Part shown: piece by piece, positions 22,056 through 32,895 of the stretch
How positions within the stretch are numbered: position 1 is the stretch's first letter
Layout: each line of letters starts with the position of its first letter
NCBI GenBank assembly: GCA_903813345.2
Contig: CAIIXF020000002.1
Span: forward strand, 12,050,150 to 12,114,149
Length of the DNA stretch: 64,000 nt
Direction: 5' to 3'
Origin: Owenia fusiformis
Taxonomy: Eukaryota; Annelida; Polychaeta; Sabellida; Oweniidae
Program-made: the position numbers and the translations under genes
Notes under the pieces: generated by a model
What the model was told of the DNA's origin: nothing
The model's input: only the letters and a program-made list of their open reading frames with translations
The model's database searches: none

Positions 22056-22989
22056 TGCAACGTCACAACATTCTGAGTGATATCATTTAGTCAACGAGTT
22101 AATCTCAACACAAGTGAGAAAAGCGATTGAGTGATGATCATATCAACTAGTTCATAAAATGAGATCACTTAAACTGATGTGATATTAAAGTTATGTACGT
22201 TATACGTTTACGTTATAATCTTAGAACAATCAAAAGTTTATGAAAATTGCTGTCTGTATTATAGGTCAGTGCGTTATTGAATGAGATTGTACCTGTCCGA
22301 TAGTGTTAATTCATTTTTTGTATCATAAACCACCATTGTCGTCTGATTAGAAATCATAGTTTTGGACGTTACAATTCAGTATTTGATTTCGGGAACAGTT
22401 GTGACTTAACTGTGACTATGTATACAGTACGAAGGAATCTGTATCTAACAAGATCATCAGACTACATTTGAAAAGAAAATTGTATAACATGATTTCCTTG
22501 TTATTGACTAAGGCGTAATCAAAGATATTGTATTTTTAGAAGTTCCATATATGAAAAGTTTCATTTTATAGTTCATGAAAACTAACGTTTGGTTTAAAAA
22601 TTGAGGATAAAATATTCATGTCTACAGTTACTAGAAAACCATAGTAAAAAAATGGATGAATTATCCGATTTGCTATACCCTCAATTGCGATATAGTAGGC
22701 CTACTCTTACCTTCTTCTAAGGCCACTGTATCGTGCCAAGTATTGGCTGGAGACTCGAGTAAGCCTACCCTAATCCCGAATAAAACATAGATTACGTACA
22801 TAACATGTTGACTTTTTCAAATAAAGGGGTACCATAGTTCAACTATTGCTAAAATCAATAATGTTAATGATTAATTGCCAATTTTTGAATTCTGCCTCCC
22901 AAGATATTGTACATTCACATGTATCACTTTCAAACAAATCGGGGAAACTTTAATTTTCGAAATTTTCAAATGCTAATTGCACGCTTACA

Positions 22990-23648
22990 AGCGCGTAGCT
23001 ACGTTGAGGCAAATGAGGCAGCTGCCTCGTCGCTTTTTTCAGCCTTTGAAAAATAATGTTCGGATATAAAACTATTAAAATCTTTTGAGGTTCTGGCCGA
23101 GAGTAGCAACCTCATTGATGACTCTTTGTTAACTGTTGCAATGTCTAAAACTTGGTCCAGAGCAGATTTTGGCACGTTTTGCAAAAGGAATGATTATTCA
23201 GTGGTCCGTGGTCTTATATGAATAATTGACATACCTTTGGAAAGAGGAGATATGTGGCTTCCTGGTTAACTAAGTCAAATTGATGTAATCATCACTGGTT
23301 TTGTGAATTTACAATGTATTTGTTTGTTACGTTTTTATGGGACGCACTGTATTGTTATTGTCTCATATTTAAAAAAAGTGGACGATGTTCGGCGTCCGTC
23401 GCTCAGCGTTGTAACAAATTGTTGCTGAAAAGTTTGCCTGTTTGATATTGTTCTACTAAATCTGCCCCTTTCTGTAAAACTGAAGAGTTGTTTTATAAAT
23501 AAATTGTTCAAAAGATGACTTCTTTCGGTCCGAATTTGTATATTAAGCTTACTCAATGCGTTGGGTTGAAGTATCATAATGCGTTGTGACAATGGGATTG
23601 GTTATAAAATATTTTTGCCTCGTCACTTTTTCCTTCCTGGCTACGCCA
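22990..23648. mobile_element. Degenerate GTAGC-ended interspersed repeat
   Basis: GCGCGTAGCTACGTTGAGGC at the left and CCTGGCTACGCCACTGGC at the right are imperfectly inverted, and both ends carry GAGGCA/TGCCTC words. Minus-strand frames of 61 and 85 codons may be remnants of a transposase, but no catalytic motif is visible. Confidence 0.35.
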
Positions 23649-23650
23649 CT

Positions 23651-23855
23651 GGCTTATATCTGGAATGGGCGTAAAGAGATGTTCATTATGACAGTTTTAC
23701 TGTACTGAAATCACTGGCTGGGAATTGGTGTTCATTACACAGGTGTTCAATAGAGTAGAGTCATGTGTTCACTGGGCACAGATCTTCACTAAAGAGGTGT
23801 TCATTATGACAGTTTTACTGTACTGAAATCAATCGCTGGGAATTCACTATTATAT
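23651..23855. repeat. Fragments of the CAGTAAAACC family
   Basis: GACAGTTTTACTGTACTGAAATCA occurs twice in broken form (near 23690 and 23807), and GTGTTCAATAGAGTA with the following CTGGGCACAGATCTTCAC is also present near 18027. The 3' LTR of retroelement A begins directly after. Confidence 0.5.
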
Positions 23856-25002
23856 TGTGGCGGGAGTTACTTTGATTGAAATGTTTTTCACCAGTATGAA
23901 ATCAATATGGTCAAAATAATAAATACTGGAAAGAATGGGCCGAGCGGAAACCCCGTTAATTAAAAATAAGGCACTGGAAAGATGATGTTGTGGCTTCGTC
24001 TTGTGTATGAAAGGATTTTGTATCGCTCAAATGGATGGAGTAATTTACTAATTGATGAGATTGAAATAACTGAACAAAAGAAATGAGCTAAACTTTATAA
24101 CAATAAACAATAAACTTTATTTACCTTGTAGGCTGGTAAGACATGATGATTTCTGTGAATGTAATCGAAGTATAAATCCAATTATAAATCCAATACTAGT
24201 AAATCCAGTTACAAATGATCGTAATTATAATCCAAAGCCTTTAAAATCCAAAATCTTATGTAAAACTTGATCAGATGCCGAAATATTCGTATACGTATTA
24301 TCACTTTCAGATACAACTTGAGACTCTATAAAAATGGAGAAATTGAACCTCCTATCTCAGATACAAACTCAGGACTGATCGTCCCGGAGAACGATTGTGA
24401 GAACATTAAAATAACGGAACATAACTTTCCATATATGGAAAGGCTACCATAACAACGGGTTTAATTGCTCGCTACATTGTCAAAATATCTGTCACATCAA
24501 AGACTAATAAACCTAGCGCTAGCCTGTCAATCAAATTACTATGTGGGAAAGTTTGAAAAAGTGTCGGCAAAATGCCGTCAGAAATATAAAACTTGACTGA
24601 AAATCACTCTTTTTAAATTACAATATCTCCTAAAGTATGAGATCAAATTCAAAGTTTAATACACCGTTTAAAAGCTCAATTCACCCTTAATTTAAGAAAT
24701 AATTATTATAATTTATGGACAAATACTCTTCTCTATATTTAATGAGAAAGAACATGAGTAAATAAGAACTGAAATCATGTGTGCCAAGCGGCCGGGAATT
24801 AAATAAAACCATACGTTTACACTAGTTATTTAAACTTATCTTACTCAAAAACCATTATTCCTTTTTGCATGAAATAAAAATGAATAAAACGTTAAAAGAA
24901 TGTTCTTTTTAACGATGTTAAATGTTCCATGAAAAATATGAGAAATAAACATGAAATTAATTAATGAAAATAAATAAATATAAAAATTGTGCTCCCGCTA
25001 CA
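23856..25002 (-). repeat. 3' LTR of retroelement A
   Basis: Offset 7893 from the 5' LTR, same length of 1147 bp, no difference noticed. The candidate sense-strand AATAAA is at 24116-24121, about 260 bp from the outer end. Confidence 0.9.
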
Positions 25003-26442
25003 CATCCCCCAACTTAAGAAATATGTATGTCCTCATACATGCATGGTTACACAAAGAGGAGCAGGCAGAAAACAATTTTTATCAATTTGCAAAAATGAGT
25101 AACTCTTAACTCAGCTATACAAGTTTTCCTCAAGAGCAAAAATATCTTAAGTTTTACAAATGAGCAAAGAGCAGATTATCCTTTACTTTAATCTCAATAT
25201 AACTATTTCAGAAGTTTTCCAAAATTTACTCAAGTTAAGCTACGATGAGTAGATAAATCAAAAAGGAGAAACTCTGAAAATATTATGTTACAAGGTAGTT
25301 GCTCATTGAGCTGAGCCCACCTTATACTCTGGAGAACACAAAGATTTTACCAAAACTGTTCTCCTTAAACAAATACAAATATTTACTGAAGCCATAATGG
25401 CTTACACTCTTACATAGAATACTATTAACTAAAATGAGCTCAAGAGGAGAATAATTTTCTCATATTTTATCATTTTTCATGAACACATTATGAGGAAAAT
25501 ATTTTATCCAAAATGAGCAGATAAAAACACATTACTCTAACTAAGTGTGAAAACTTCTCAACAAAACTTCAGTTATATGAGGCACATGTGTAACCTTTTG
25601 TAATAAATAGAGTTATCCTTACAACTATATACTATGTAACACAAATGCTCATTGAGCATGCTCAAAACTAACATGAGTAAAAACTTCTCATAATTTCCTC
25701 TCAAATTACTCCAAAATTTAAATGAGGAAAATATTTTCTGAAAATGAGGAGAATGTGGAGAAAACTCATAATCTATGAAAATACATAAAACCTCTCAAGA
25801 GGTTTCCTCCAATAAAATGAGGAGCAGGTAAGTTTAACAAGAAAACATCATAATGAAAGTTCTCCTCATCAAATACTCATGAGCATTCTCCAAAACTAAA
25901 ATAAGTTTAAATATTTTATAATTTTCCTCCAAACAACTCCCAGATCTAAATGAGGAAAATAATTTCTCAAAATGAAGAGAATGAGAAGACAACTCATAAT
26001 CTATGAAATTAAAGAGATGATACTTCTCCAGAGCATGACAAACAGGTAAGTTTCTCATAAAAGATCATCCTGAAAATATTTCTCAAAACCATGAGCAGTT
26101 CTCAAATAATAAACTGTGAAGTTATAAGAATACAGTATTAAATAAACTTCTGAACAGTCTTCACATTCTTAGGAGCTACTTACTCTTATCTAACTAAAAG
26201 AAATATGCTAACTATATGTAAATACAAAAATACAAACTCATTAACTTCTCATATACAAGATGTACTCCCCATGAGAAATTTCTCTCATATTCGCTGATTG
26301 TCAGTCAAGACTAAAGATGAAAAAGTTGAGAATCATGAAGTACAATACAATGTATAAGATGAAGATAAAGTACAATTTAAAAAAACAAAATGAGCAACAT
26401 ACTCCTCAAGTGTTCTCTTCTCATGAGAATGAGAATCAAAAT
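25003..26442 (-). other. 3' non-coding region of element A with polypurine-like tract
   Basis: About 1.44 kb between the Gag stop and the 3' LTR with no coding frame of note. It is very rich in CTCAT/ATGAG and GAGCA words, a bias also seen inside the ORF. The last bases before the 3' LTR in sense orientation are TTGGGGGATG (25003-25012), a short purine-rich candidate for plus-strand priming. This is where pol would be expected in a full element. Confidence 0.7.
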
Positions 26443-29400
26443 TTATATTAACTTTATTTTTTGTAGTTCTTGTTTCACTCCTGGCTGATTTGCAGTAGCA
26501 TACAGTCTCAGGACAAGGTCATAGAGATTATCCATTCCTGATTCCTTGTTTTCGCTTTTGTCATTGTCTGTTTCACACAGATTACCATTTACAGATATAT
26601 TTTCCAATGAGGATTTGTCCTCTATCTTGGTTACAGTCTCATTCTCATTGTCTGTATCACACAAAACACTAGATTTCTTTTTGGCAGTTTTTGGTTTCTC
26701 TAAGTCTGTTGGCTCCTCTAGAGTCTTTTTACTGAGTCTCTTCTTGTGTCGTTTTGTTTCCTTCCTTATAGGAGCATCTGATAAATGTGACGTTTGGAAA
26801 TGACGTGTCAGATTATATTTGGTGGAGAATGTTTTATGACATATATGGCATTTATGGCACTTACGCTCAATATCAGAGCAACTGGCATGTATATCAATAA
26901 CATCATCTAAGTCCTCATCAGACTCTCGATCTACCTTCTTATGAGCTGAAGATTTGCTAGAGAGTATCTCGTGCCTTGTCACAGGCTGTGAAGTGTTAGA
27001 CCTCCCACTAATCGAGTCATGCTCATCAGTCACAATCTCTGGCGCTGATGTGGAAGTGGCATTTTGTTGGAGTGCTGTCCAGTAGGGGTTCATCATAGGC
27101 ATGGAAGACATCGGGGGTACAGCCCAATATGGGGAAAGGTTGGGGGAGAATTGCGAGTAATCAGGCCCTCTTTTCCTTGCAAAATCAAACCGACGCTTCT
27201 TTCCATGACCCCTGCAAATAAAACATGGCAATGCAGATGATGATGAGAAGGATGAACTTTGAGCATCCCCATCATCTTGAACACCACAAATAAAATCCTC
27301 AAAATGTTTAGGTGTTCTTTTAGTTCGTTTTGACTTTCGTGAGTCAACTTTTTTCATGCTCCTTATACACTCTGGAGGAGTGTTCCCTACCTTAGGAGGA
27401 GGAGGAGGATTTTTCACTTTAGGGAGCATTGAGGATTGCAAATGTATATCATTTGTTACCAGCTCTGATAACTGTGGCTCATTAGGCTCACTCTGATTAT
27501 TTTCAGACACTGGTTTTTGCACATGCGATTCTGACCTCAATGACCTCTCAATAGCCTCTCTTTTCTCAAAGGAGGAGGAGGTTGAGGAGGAGGAACTCCT
27601 GTTTTCATTTATATTTTGCTCTGTGCTCATGCTCTCACTCTCGTCTTCACAAGAGGAGGCAACCATCATTTTTCGTGAATGGTATTTTATATAGTCATTA
27701 ATATCCATAGACTCATCCGAGTCGTCACTCTCCTCTACCATTGGGATATCTACCTCCCTCTCGTTGTAGAGAACATCAGAGTTGTGCAAGGATTTTCTGT
27801 CCTCACCTACCACACAAACTCGGGGTGTAACTTTATTCAGTACATCTCCATGGCAATCAGAGGATGGCTTGATTGCCAATTTTCGAGCGGGGTAGTTTAT
27901 ATTAAATCCCTGCTTAGACATACAGTCTGAACCAAGTATGGCTGTGGCTCTTAAGCTAGCCACTATAACAGGCGCATTAAACACTGTGCCATCAATATCA
28001 ATGGAGCAATCCATTTCTCCATGGACACGAAGTGAGGAGCCATCAGCCTGTCTAAATGCGCATTTTGACTTGCACAGACTTGGTCTTTTTTTCATTGGTA
28101 TATTTAGGTACTCATCAATATCTATCATAGTTCTGACAGCACCCGTATCAACTAAAAACTCCACTGGGTGACCACACACCTCAGCTTTTGCGACTATGCG
28201 CTTTATTTCATTAGGAGTTTCTGACTCTACAAAGCTAATAGGAGCAATTTCAGAGGAGTTCGTTTTCTTTCCTCGATTGTCCTCTCGAAAATGGCATTCA
28301 AAATTAAAGTGCCCTTTCTTTCCACAATGGAAACAGGTCACTTCAGCTCTAGGTTTTCTCGTTGGCATTTTCTTTAAAAATTCAGCCAACATTTTCTCCT
28401 GAGCTGCCAATAATTTAGTCATCATTTGCTCTAACTTATCAGTCTCATCTAGAGCATTTATTTCAGCTGAATCATCAGATTCGAGCCTTTCATCAATTGC
28501 AGATATTTTATCTGTCTGGAGCCTAGGTTTTTGACCCTTCCTGATTCTCTCTGACTCGAGATACGACTCTTGTTTTAGAGCAATTACAACTGCTCTATCT
28601 AGAGTCTCTGGCTCCCCTAAATTAATTGCGTCTCGGATTTGATCATCCAGTAAGGCATGCTGGAACCGAGCGCGAGCCAACCTATCTTGGGCCTCTCGTG
28701 TCATTTCAGGGTAGGCTAAGGCTGTAAGCCTTCTTATATCTTGTGCCAGTTTTTGCATAGGCTCACGAGGTCTTTGTTGGCGATTATTAAGTTGAGCCTC
28801 GTACAATTTTGCTTTACCCTCAGGGCCAAATCGTTTACTCAATGCATTAACCAAATCTTGATAGGTGTACTCTAATTCAACCTCATTCAAGATTTGTTGA
28901 GCTTGGCCACGTAAGCTAAAAGCTAGAAAATCTCGTTTTTCAATATCACTCCATCTATTGGAGGAGGAGCACACTTCAAAGTGTCTCACATAATCTAGCC
29001 ATGGGGATGTACCCTCATATTTATCAGGTCTGATTTTCACAGCCTTATCATTATTTTGCCTGGATGATACAGATTTTACCACATCTGAGAGTGTTTGAGT
29101 AACATCTCTAAATGCGTTCATCATATAAGAGGAGCCATAGGCCTCTCTTTGAGAGTTATATGAGGTAAATTCATCATTATCTTGCTCATGTTTCTTTTTA
29201 CGCTCATTCATAAAAGAAGAGCTTCTCTTTTCTCCTTGAGCATTTTGGAGAGAATGAGTTAAATCATGAACATTTTCAAAATATCTACTGGAGCGCTCAT
29301 CTTGCTCATAATGTTGCTCATTGTAATGCTCATTTTTCATTGCAAGAGGAGGAGTGTACTTCTCATGAGCAACACTCCGGCTTGCTCCAGAATCTGAGCT

Positions 29401-30468
29401 ACTCTGGACTCCTTGATTATTGAGAGAATGCTCATTATCCATAGTAAGAGGAGGAGTGTACTCCTCATGAGCAGCACTTCTGCTTGCTCCAGAGTCTGAG
29501 CTACTCTGAACTCCACTCCTATACAATTCACTTCGCTCAGAAGTTGGCGTATTAGGAGGAGCAAACATAACATTTCTCTCACCTGGCTGAGCGTATACAC
29601 TAGCAGGTACTTTTTGCTCAGGAGCAAGCAACTCATTTTCTCTATGAGAATGAGGCTGATAAAATGCGCTCTGTCTTTTTAGAGCATATGGCCGAGGAGG
29701 AGGAGGAGGAGGAGGAGGAGAAAGAGCGCACTCTTTCCTCTTAGAAACTCCTCTTCGTTGCTCTACATGAGATTTTTCATTACCATGCATATTTGATAAC
29801 TTCACTTCATGTGAAGTTTGCTCTTCCCTTACAGACTTATTTTTTATCAGTTGGAGCAATTCAGATTTCTGTTGGGAGAGACTTGCATTCATTTGCTCTT
29901 GCATGGCTAAATTTTGATTTTGACTCATTTCTATTACTGGCGCCATTGCATCAGCAACTGCTGAAGTAACACCTGTTTTCAGAACAGGGACCAACGCTTG
30001 AGTCACTGCCATGGAAACATTTCTCTCAAGAGCACTCACATCCAACTTGGTATCAATTTTATCAAATTTATGGTTTATGAGCTCAATATTACTCCACAAA
30101 TAGCCAATTTGTTCACTCATTGATTTAGCATTTTCAGCTTCTGAGGAACGCATCGCTGTGGATGTTCGAGGAGCAGGCTTTATTTCCTCATTGGAGTACT
30201 CATTTACGGGACTGAACAATGAATCATTCTCCCGTGACCAATAGCCTGTACTTTTTGGCACTCTGGCAGATTCTAAATTTTTCGAAATAGCACCAGGCCC
30301 TGGAGCAAGGCGCATTTCATTCTGCCACACAACAGTGTTATCTGAGGCCAAGGGATTATCTATTTCTTTATTATCCCCTTTTATAAAAACAGTATTATCT
30401 GGGCTCGTGCGAGCGCTGTCCGCACATTGTGTTAAATCCATCTGATCAGAATCTCGGTCAGATGCCAT
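26443..30468 (-). CDS. Gag-protease polyprotein with C-terminal C2H2 zinc finger (element A)
   Basis: 1341 residues from the ATG at 30468. Residues 1-480 are low-complexity, with a likely coiled coil (about 115-210), a run of eight prolines (251-258) and a tandem 34-residue repeat (319 and 353, GVQSSSDSGASRS). Residues about 480-647 form a Ty3/gypsy-type capsid region (SPWLDYVRHF, RRLTALAYPEM, SERIRKG). A CCHC zinc knuckle is at 712-725 (CX2CX4HX4C). A retropepsin domain follows, with Asp-Thr-Gly at 774-776 and the later ILG at 844-846, so it may be active. A serine- and acid-rich tail leads to RTKRTPKHFEDFICG (about 1048-1062), resembling the end of gypsy Pol proteins. A canonical C2H2 finger is at 1207-1228 (CX2CX12HX4H), followed by a lysine/arginine-rich segment. 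No polymerase domains follow. Gag should assemble the RNA-packaging particle in the cytoplasm; the finger may bind nucleic acid. Confidence 0.88.
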   Translation of the reverse strand: MASDRDSDQMDLTQCADSARTSPDNTVFIKGDNKEIDNPLASDNTVVWQNEMRLAPGPGAISKNLESARVPKSTGYWSRENDSLFSPVNEYSNEEIKPAPRTSTAMRSSEAENAKSMSEQIGYLWSNIELINHKFDKIDTKLDVSALERNVSMAVTQALVPVLKTGVTSAVADAMAPVIEMSQNQNLAMQEQMNASLSQQKSELLQLIKNKSVREEQTSHEVKLSNMHGNEKSHVEQRRGVSKRKECALSPPPPPPPPRPYALKRQSAFYQPHSHRENELLAPEQKVPASVYAQPGERNVMFAPPNTPTSERSELYRSGVQSSSDSGASRSAAHEEYTPPLTMDNEHSLNNQGVQSSSDSGASRSVAHEKYTPPLAMKNEHYNEQHYEQDERSSRYFENVHDLTHSLQNAQGEKRSSSFMNERKKKHEQDNDEFTSYNSQREAYGSSYMMNAFRDVTQTLSDVVKSVSSRQNNDKAVKIRPDKYEGTSPWLDYVRHFEVCSSSNRWSDIEKRDFLAFSLRGQAQQILNEVELEYTYQDLVNALSKRFGPEGKAKLYEAQLNNRQQRPREPMQKLAQDIRRLTALAYPEMTREAQDRLARARFQHALLDDQIRDAINLGEPETLDRAVVIALKQESYLESERIRKGQKPRLQTDKISAIDERLESDDSAEINALDETDKLEQMMTKLLAAQEKMLAEFLKKMPTRKPRAEVTCFHCGKKGHFNFECHFREDNRGKKTNSSEIAPISFVESETPNEIKRIVAKAEVCGHPVEFLVDTGAVRTMIDIDEYLNIPMKKRPSLCKSKCAFRQADGSSLRVHGEMDCSIDIDGTVFNAPVIVASLRATAILGSDCMSKQGFNINYPARKLAIKPSSDCHGDVLNKVTPRVCVVGEDRKSLHNSDVLYNEREVDIPMVEESDDSDESMDINDYIKYHSRKMMVASSCEDESESMSTEQNINENRSSSSSTSSSFEKREAIERSLRSESHVQKPVSENNQSEPNEPQLSELVTNDIHLQSSMLPKVKNPPPPPKVGNTPPECIRSMKKVDSRKSKRTKRTPKHFEDFICGVQDDGDAQSSSFSSSSALPCFICRGHGKKRRFDFARKRGPDYSQFSPNLSPYWAVPPMSSMPMMNPYWTALQQNATSTSAPEIVTDEHDSISGRSNTSQPVTRHEILSSKSSAHKKVDRESDEDLDDVIDIHASCSDIERKCHKCHICHKTFSTKYNLTRHFQTSHLSDAPIRKETKRHKKRLSKKTLEEPTDLEKPKTAKKKSSVLCDTDNENETVTKIEDKSSLENISVNGNLCETDNDKSENKESGMDNLYDLVLRLYATANQPGVKQELQKIKLI

Positions 30469-30767
30469 ATTAATGAGTAATGATTCTATTCTGTGTTTAT
30501 GATTCTATCATGAATGAGCAAACTCTCAAAAATTGCAAACAAAAATTCAAGATCACCATAAGAGCGGAGGAAGGAATGCACAATTGAATGCACACCCTTT
30601 CAGTGGAGACTCCATGAACACATCATTACATTGTCCCCTCCCTGTTCAGTGTTCACTTCACAGACAACTCAACACATTGACTACTCTATAGTGATCAAAA
30701 ATTTTCATCAATTTCAATTTCATTGAGAGCAAACTCTATCAAGACAAAATATATGTCCTTCTCAGAG

Positions 30768-31266
30768 GCTCCGCGCAGGAGTAAACCTGGGCAATTCACA
30801 GAAATAGTTGTACTCACAATATTTTCAAAAATGTCTCATAAAGAGCTCCGCGCAGGAATTAACCTGGGCAATATTGTAATAACACAATGTGGTATGCAAA
30901 TCAATAAATGTCCCTTTAGGGCTCCGCGCAGGATTGCTCCTGGGCTAATATTATCAATGAGTATTGCTCCGAACGGTAAATAAATTTTCCAGTCCGAGCT
31001 TCGCGCAGGATTGCTCCTGGGCTAAAATATACAATATTGGGTTCAGAAATTACTCAACTAAACGTCTCACAGAGGAGCTCCGCGCAGGTGTTACCCTGGG
31101 CTAATAATACAAGGTTGAGTTTTAATAATTACCCAATATAATGTCTCTCTATGGAGCTCCGCGCAGGCGTGAACCTGGGCATAAATATACAAAGCTGAGT
31201 TCCGATATTGCTCAACTAATATAAATGTCTCTCAAAGGAGCTCCGCGCAGAATATAAAATTCTGGG
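30768..31266 (-). repeat. Seven-copy hairpin array in the leader of element A
   Basis: On the plus strand, GCTCCGCGCAGG...CCTGGGC units lie at 30768, 30845, 30921, 30998, 31077, 31156 and 31240, spaced 76-84 bp. Each can fold: GCGCAGG pairs with CCTGGGC, with one mismatch, around a 5-6-base loop. The connecting sequences vary widely while the stems stay. Copy 7 replaces AGG/CCT by AGAAT/ATTCT and copies 3 and 4 have AGGA/TCCT, so pairing is kept through changes on both sides. It lies between the primer-binding site and the Gag start, where retroelements usually hold packaging and dimerisation signals; that role is inferred. Confidence 0.75.
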
Positions 31267-31725
31267 CACCTACAAACAAAATACAATATTACAATATACA
31301 GGACAATTACGGGCACCTGCCTGCCAATACAATATTGCAATTTTTCACAACTCTCAAAGAACTAGTTTCTCAAATACAGATTTACGACCACCGAATTAAC
31401 ATGGACCCTTTATTACTGCATTCTGTAGAAAACCAATTGCTAAGGAGTATTATCATATACATGTACTCAAGTATGAACAATGTAGATCCGATTTGGGTCG
31501 ACTTACACTACTAAAGTTCACTTGGGCACTGTTAATAAAACAATGGAATGACATCAGTGAGGAAAAATCCCCCCGAATTATAAATGGTGAGTCCCAAGTT
31601 TGCACTGCAAAGTTACCGTGAAGTTATCTCAAGTTTTGCGAGACAGATACAAGCCTTTAACACCACAAGAAAATGCAAAATATTATCTCACAATAGAAAC
31701 AACAATATAACATTCAATATCTTGC

Positions 31726-31744
31726 GAATCCCAACGCTAAGCCA
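31726..31744 (-). promoter_or_regulatory. Candidate primer-binding site, element A
   Basis: In sense orientation TGGCTTAGCGTTGGGATTC begins four bases after the 5' LTR. TGG at the start pairs with a tRNA CCA tail, and GGGATTC resembles the complement of a T-arm. The spacing between them is one base short of a standard tRNA, so no tRNA is assigned. Confidence 0.5.
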
Positions 31745-31748
31745 ACAG

Positions 31749-32895
31749 TGTGGCGGGAGTTACTTTGATTGAAATGTTTTTCACCAGTATGAAATCAATA
31801 TGGTCAAAATAATAAATACTGGAAAGAATGGGCCGAGCGGAAACCCCGTTAATTAAAAATAAGGCACTGGAAAGATGATGTTGTGGCTTCGTCTTGTGTA
31901 TGAAAGGATTTTGTATCGCTCAAATGGATGGAGTAATTTACTAATTGATGAGATTGAAATAACTGAACAAAAGAAATGAGCTAAACTTTATAACAATAAA
32001 CAATAAACTTTATTTACCTTGTAGGCTGGTAAGACATGATGATTTCTGTGAATGTAATCGAAGTATAAATCCAATTATAAATCCAATACTAGTAAATCCA
32101 GTTACAAATGATCGTAATTATAATCCAAAGCCTTTAAAATCCAAAATCTTATGTAAAACTTGATCAGATGCCGAAATATTCGTATACGTATTATCACTTT
32201 CAGATACAACTTGAGACTCTATAAAAATGGAGAAATTGAACCTCCTATCTCAGATACAAACTCAGGACTGATCGTCCCGGAGAACGATTGTGAGAACATT
32301 AAAATAACGGAACATAACTTTCCATATATGGAAAGGCTACCATAACAACGGGTTTAATTGCTCGCTACATTGTCAAAATATCTGTCACATCAAAGACTAA
32401 TAAACCTAGCGCTAGCCTGTCAATCAAATTACTATGTGGGAAAGTTTGAAAAAGTGTCGGCAAAATGCCGTCAGAAATATAAAACTTGACTGAAAATCAC
32501 TCTTTTTAAATTACAATATCTCCTAAAGTATGAGATCAAATTCAAAGTTTAATACACCGTTTAAAAGCTCAATTCACCCTTAATTTAAGAAATAATTATT
32601 ATAATTTATGGACAAATACTCTTCTCTATATTTAATGAGAAAGAACATGAGTAAATAAGAACTGAAATCATGTGTGCCAAGCGGCCGGGAATTAAATAAA
32701 ACCATACGTTTACACTAGTTATTTAAACTTATCTTACTCAAAAACCATTATTCCTTTTTGCATGAAATAAAAATGAATAAAACGTTAAAAGAATGTTCTT
32801 TTTAACGATGTTAAATGTTCCATGAAAAATATGAGAAATAAACATGAAATTAATTAATGAAAATAAATAAATATAAAAATTGTGCTCCCGCTACA
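31749..32895 (-). repeat. 5' LTR of retroelement A
   Basis: 1147 bp. In the sense orientation it starts TGTAGCGGGAGCAC and ends CTCCCGCCACA, giving imperfect 11-bp terminal inverted repeats with the canonical TGT...ACA. By eye it is identical to the 3' copy. AATAAA on the sense strand at 32009-32014 is a possible polyadenylation signal. A 61-codon plus-strand frame in both LTRs (at 32160 here) is not credible as a gene. Confidence 0.9.

Larger units (their letters stand above)
18084..22986. mobile_element. Possible 4.9-kb element with TTATGTACG subterminal motifs
   Basis: TAAGCGTGCAAT at 18088-18099 is complementary to ATTGCACGCTTA at 22975-22986. Between them, TTATGTACG or its complement, or one-base variants, cluster near both ends: about 18252, 18612, 18770-18800, 19103-19135, then 22191 and 22795, but not in the middle. 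Clustered subterminal motifs are typical of transposase binding sites. The interior holds a coding remnant (19345-20197) and a foldback insertion (20407-22055). The inverted ends are short, so the boundaries are tentative. Confidence 0.3.
23856..32895 (-). mobile_element. LTR retroelement A: complete, Gag-protease only
   Basis: The 9040-bp element is bounded by direct LTRs (23856-25002 and 31749-32895), with ATAT on both outer sides (23852-23855 and 32896-32899) as a 4-bp target duplication. The single long minus-strand ORF gives the sense. The order is 5' LTR, 1280-bp leader with a hairpin array, Gag-protease ORF, 1440-bp 3' region, polypurine-like tract, 3' LTR. No reverse transcriptase, RNase H or integrase coding was found in any frame. 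LTRs without a visible difference imply very recent insertion, so the missing pol is not decay after insertion. It must move with enzymes supplied in trans. The Gag is homologous to that of element B. Confidence 0.9.

Noticed and set aside
20429-22066. Two mirror-image ORFs of 116 and 127 codons as a duplicated gene
   Set aside because: They lie in the arms of the foldback element, show no domain, and owe their symmetry to the inverted repeat.
24267-24452. 61-codon ORF repeated at 32160
   Set aside because: Located in the two LTRs of element A, antisense to the element, and without recognisable similarity.
25003-26442. Remnant reverse transcriptase or integrase in the 3' region of element A
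   Set aside because: No YxDD-like motif, HHCC or DDE-type pattern was found in any minus-strand frame; the longest frame is about 74 codons.
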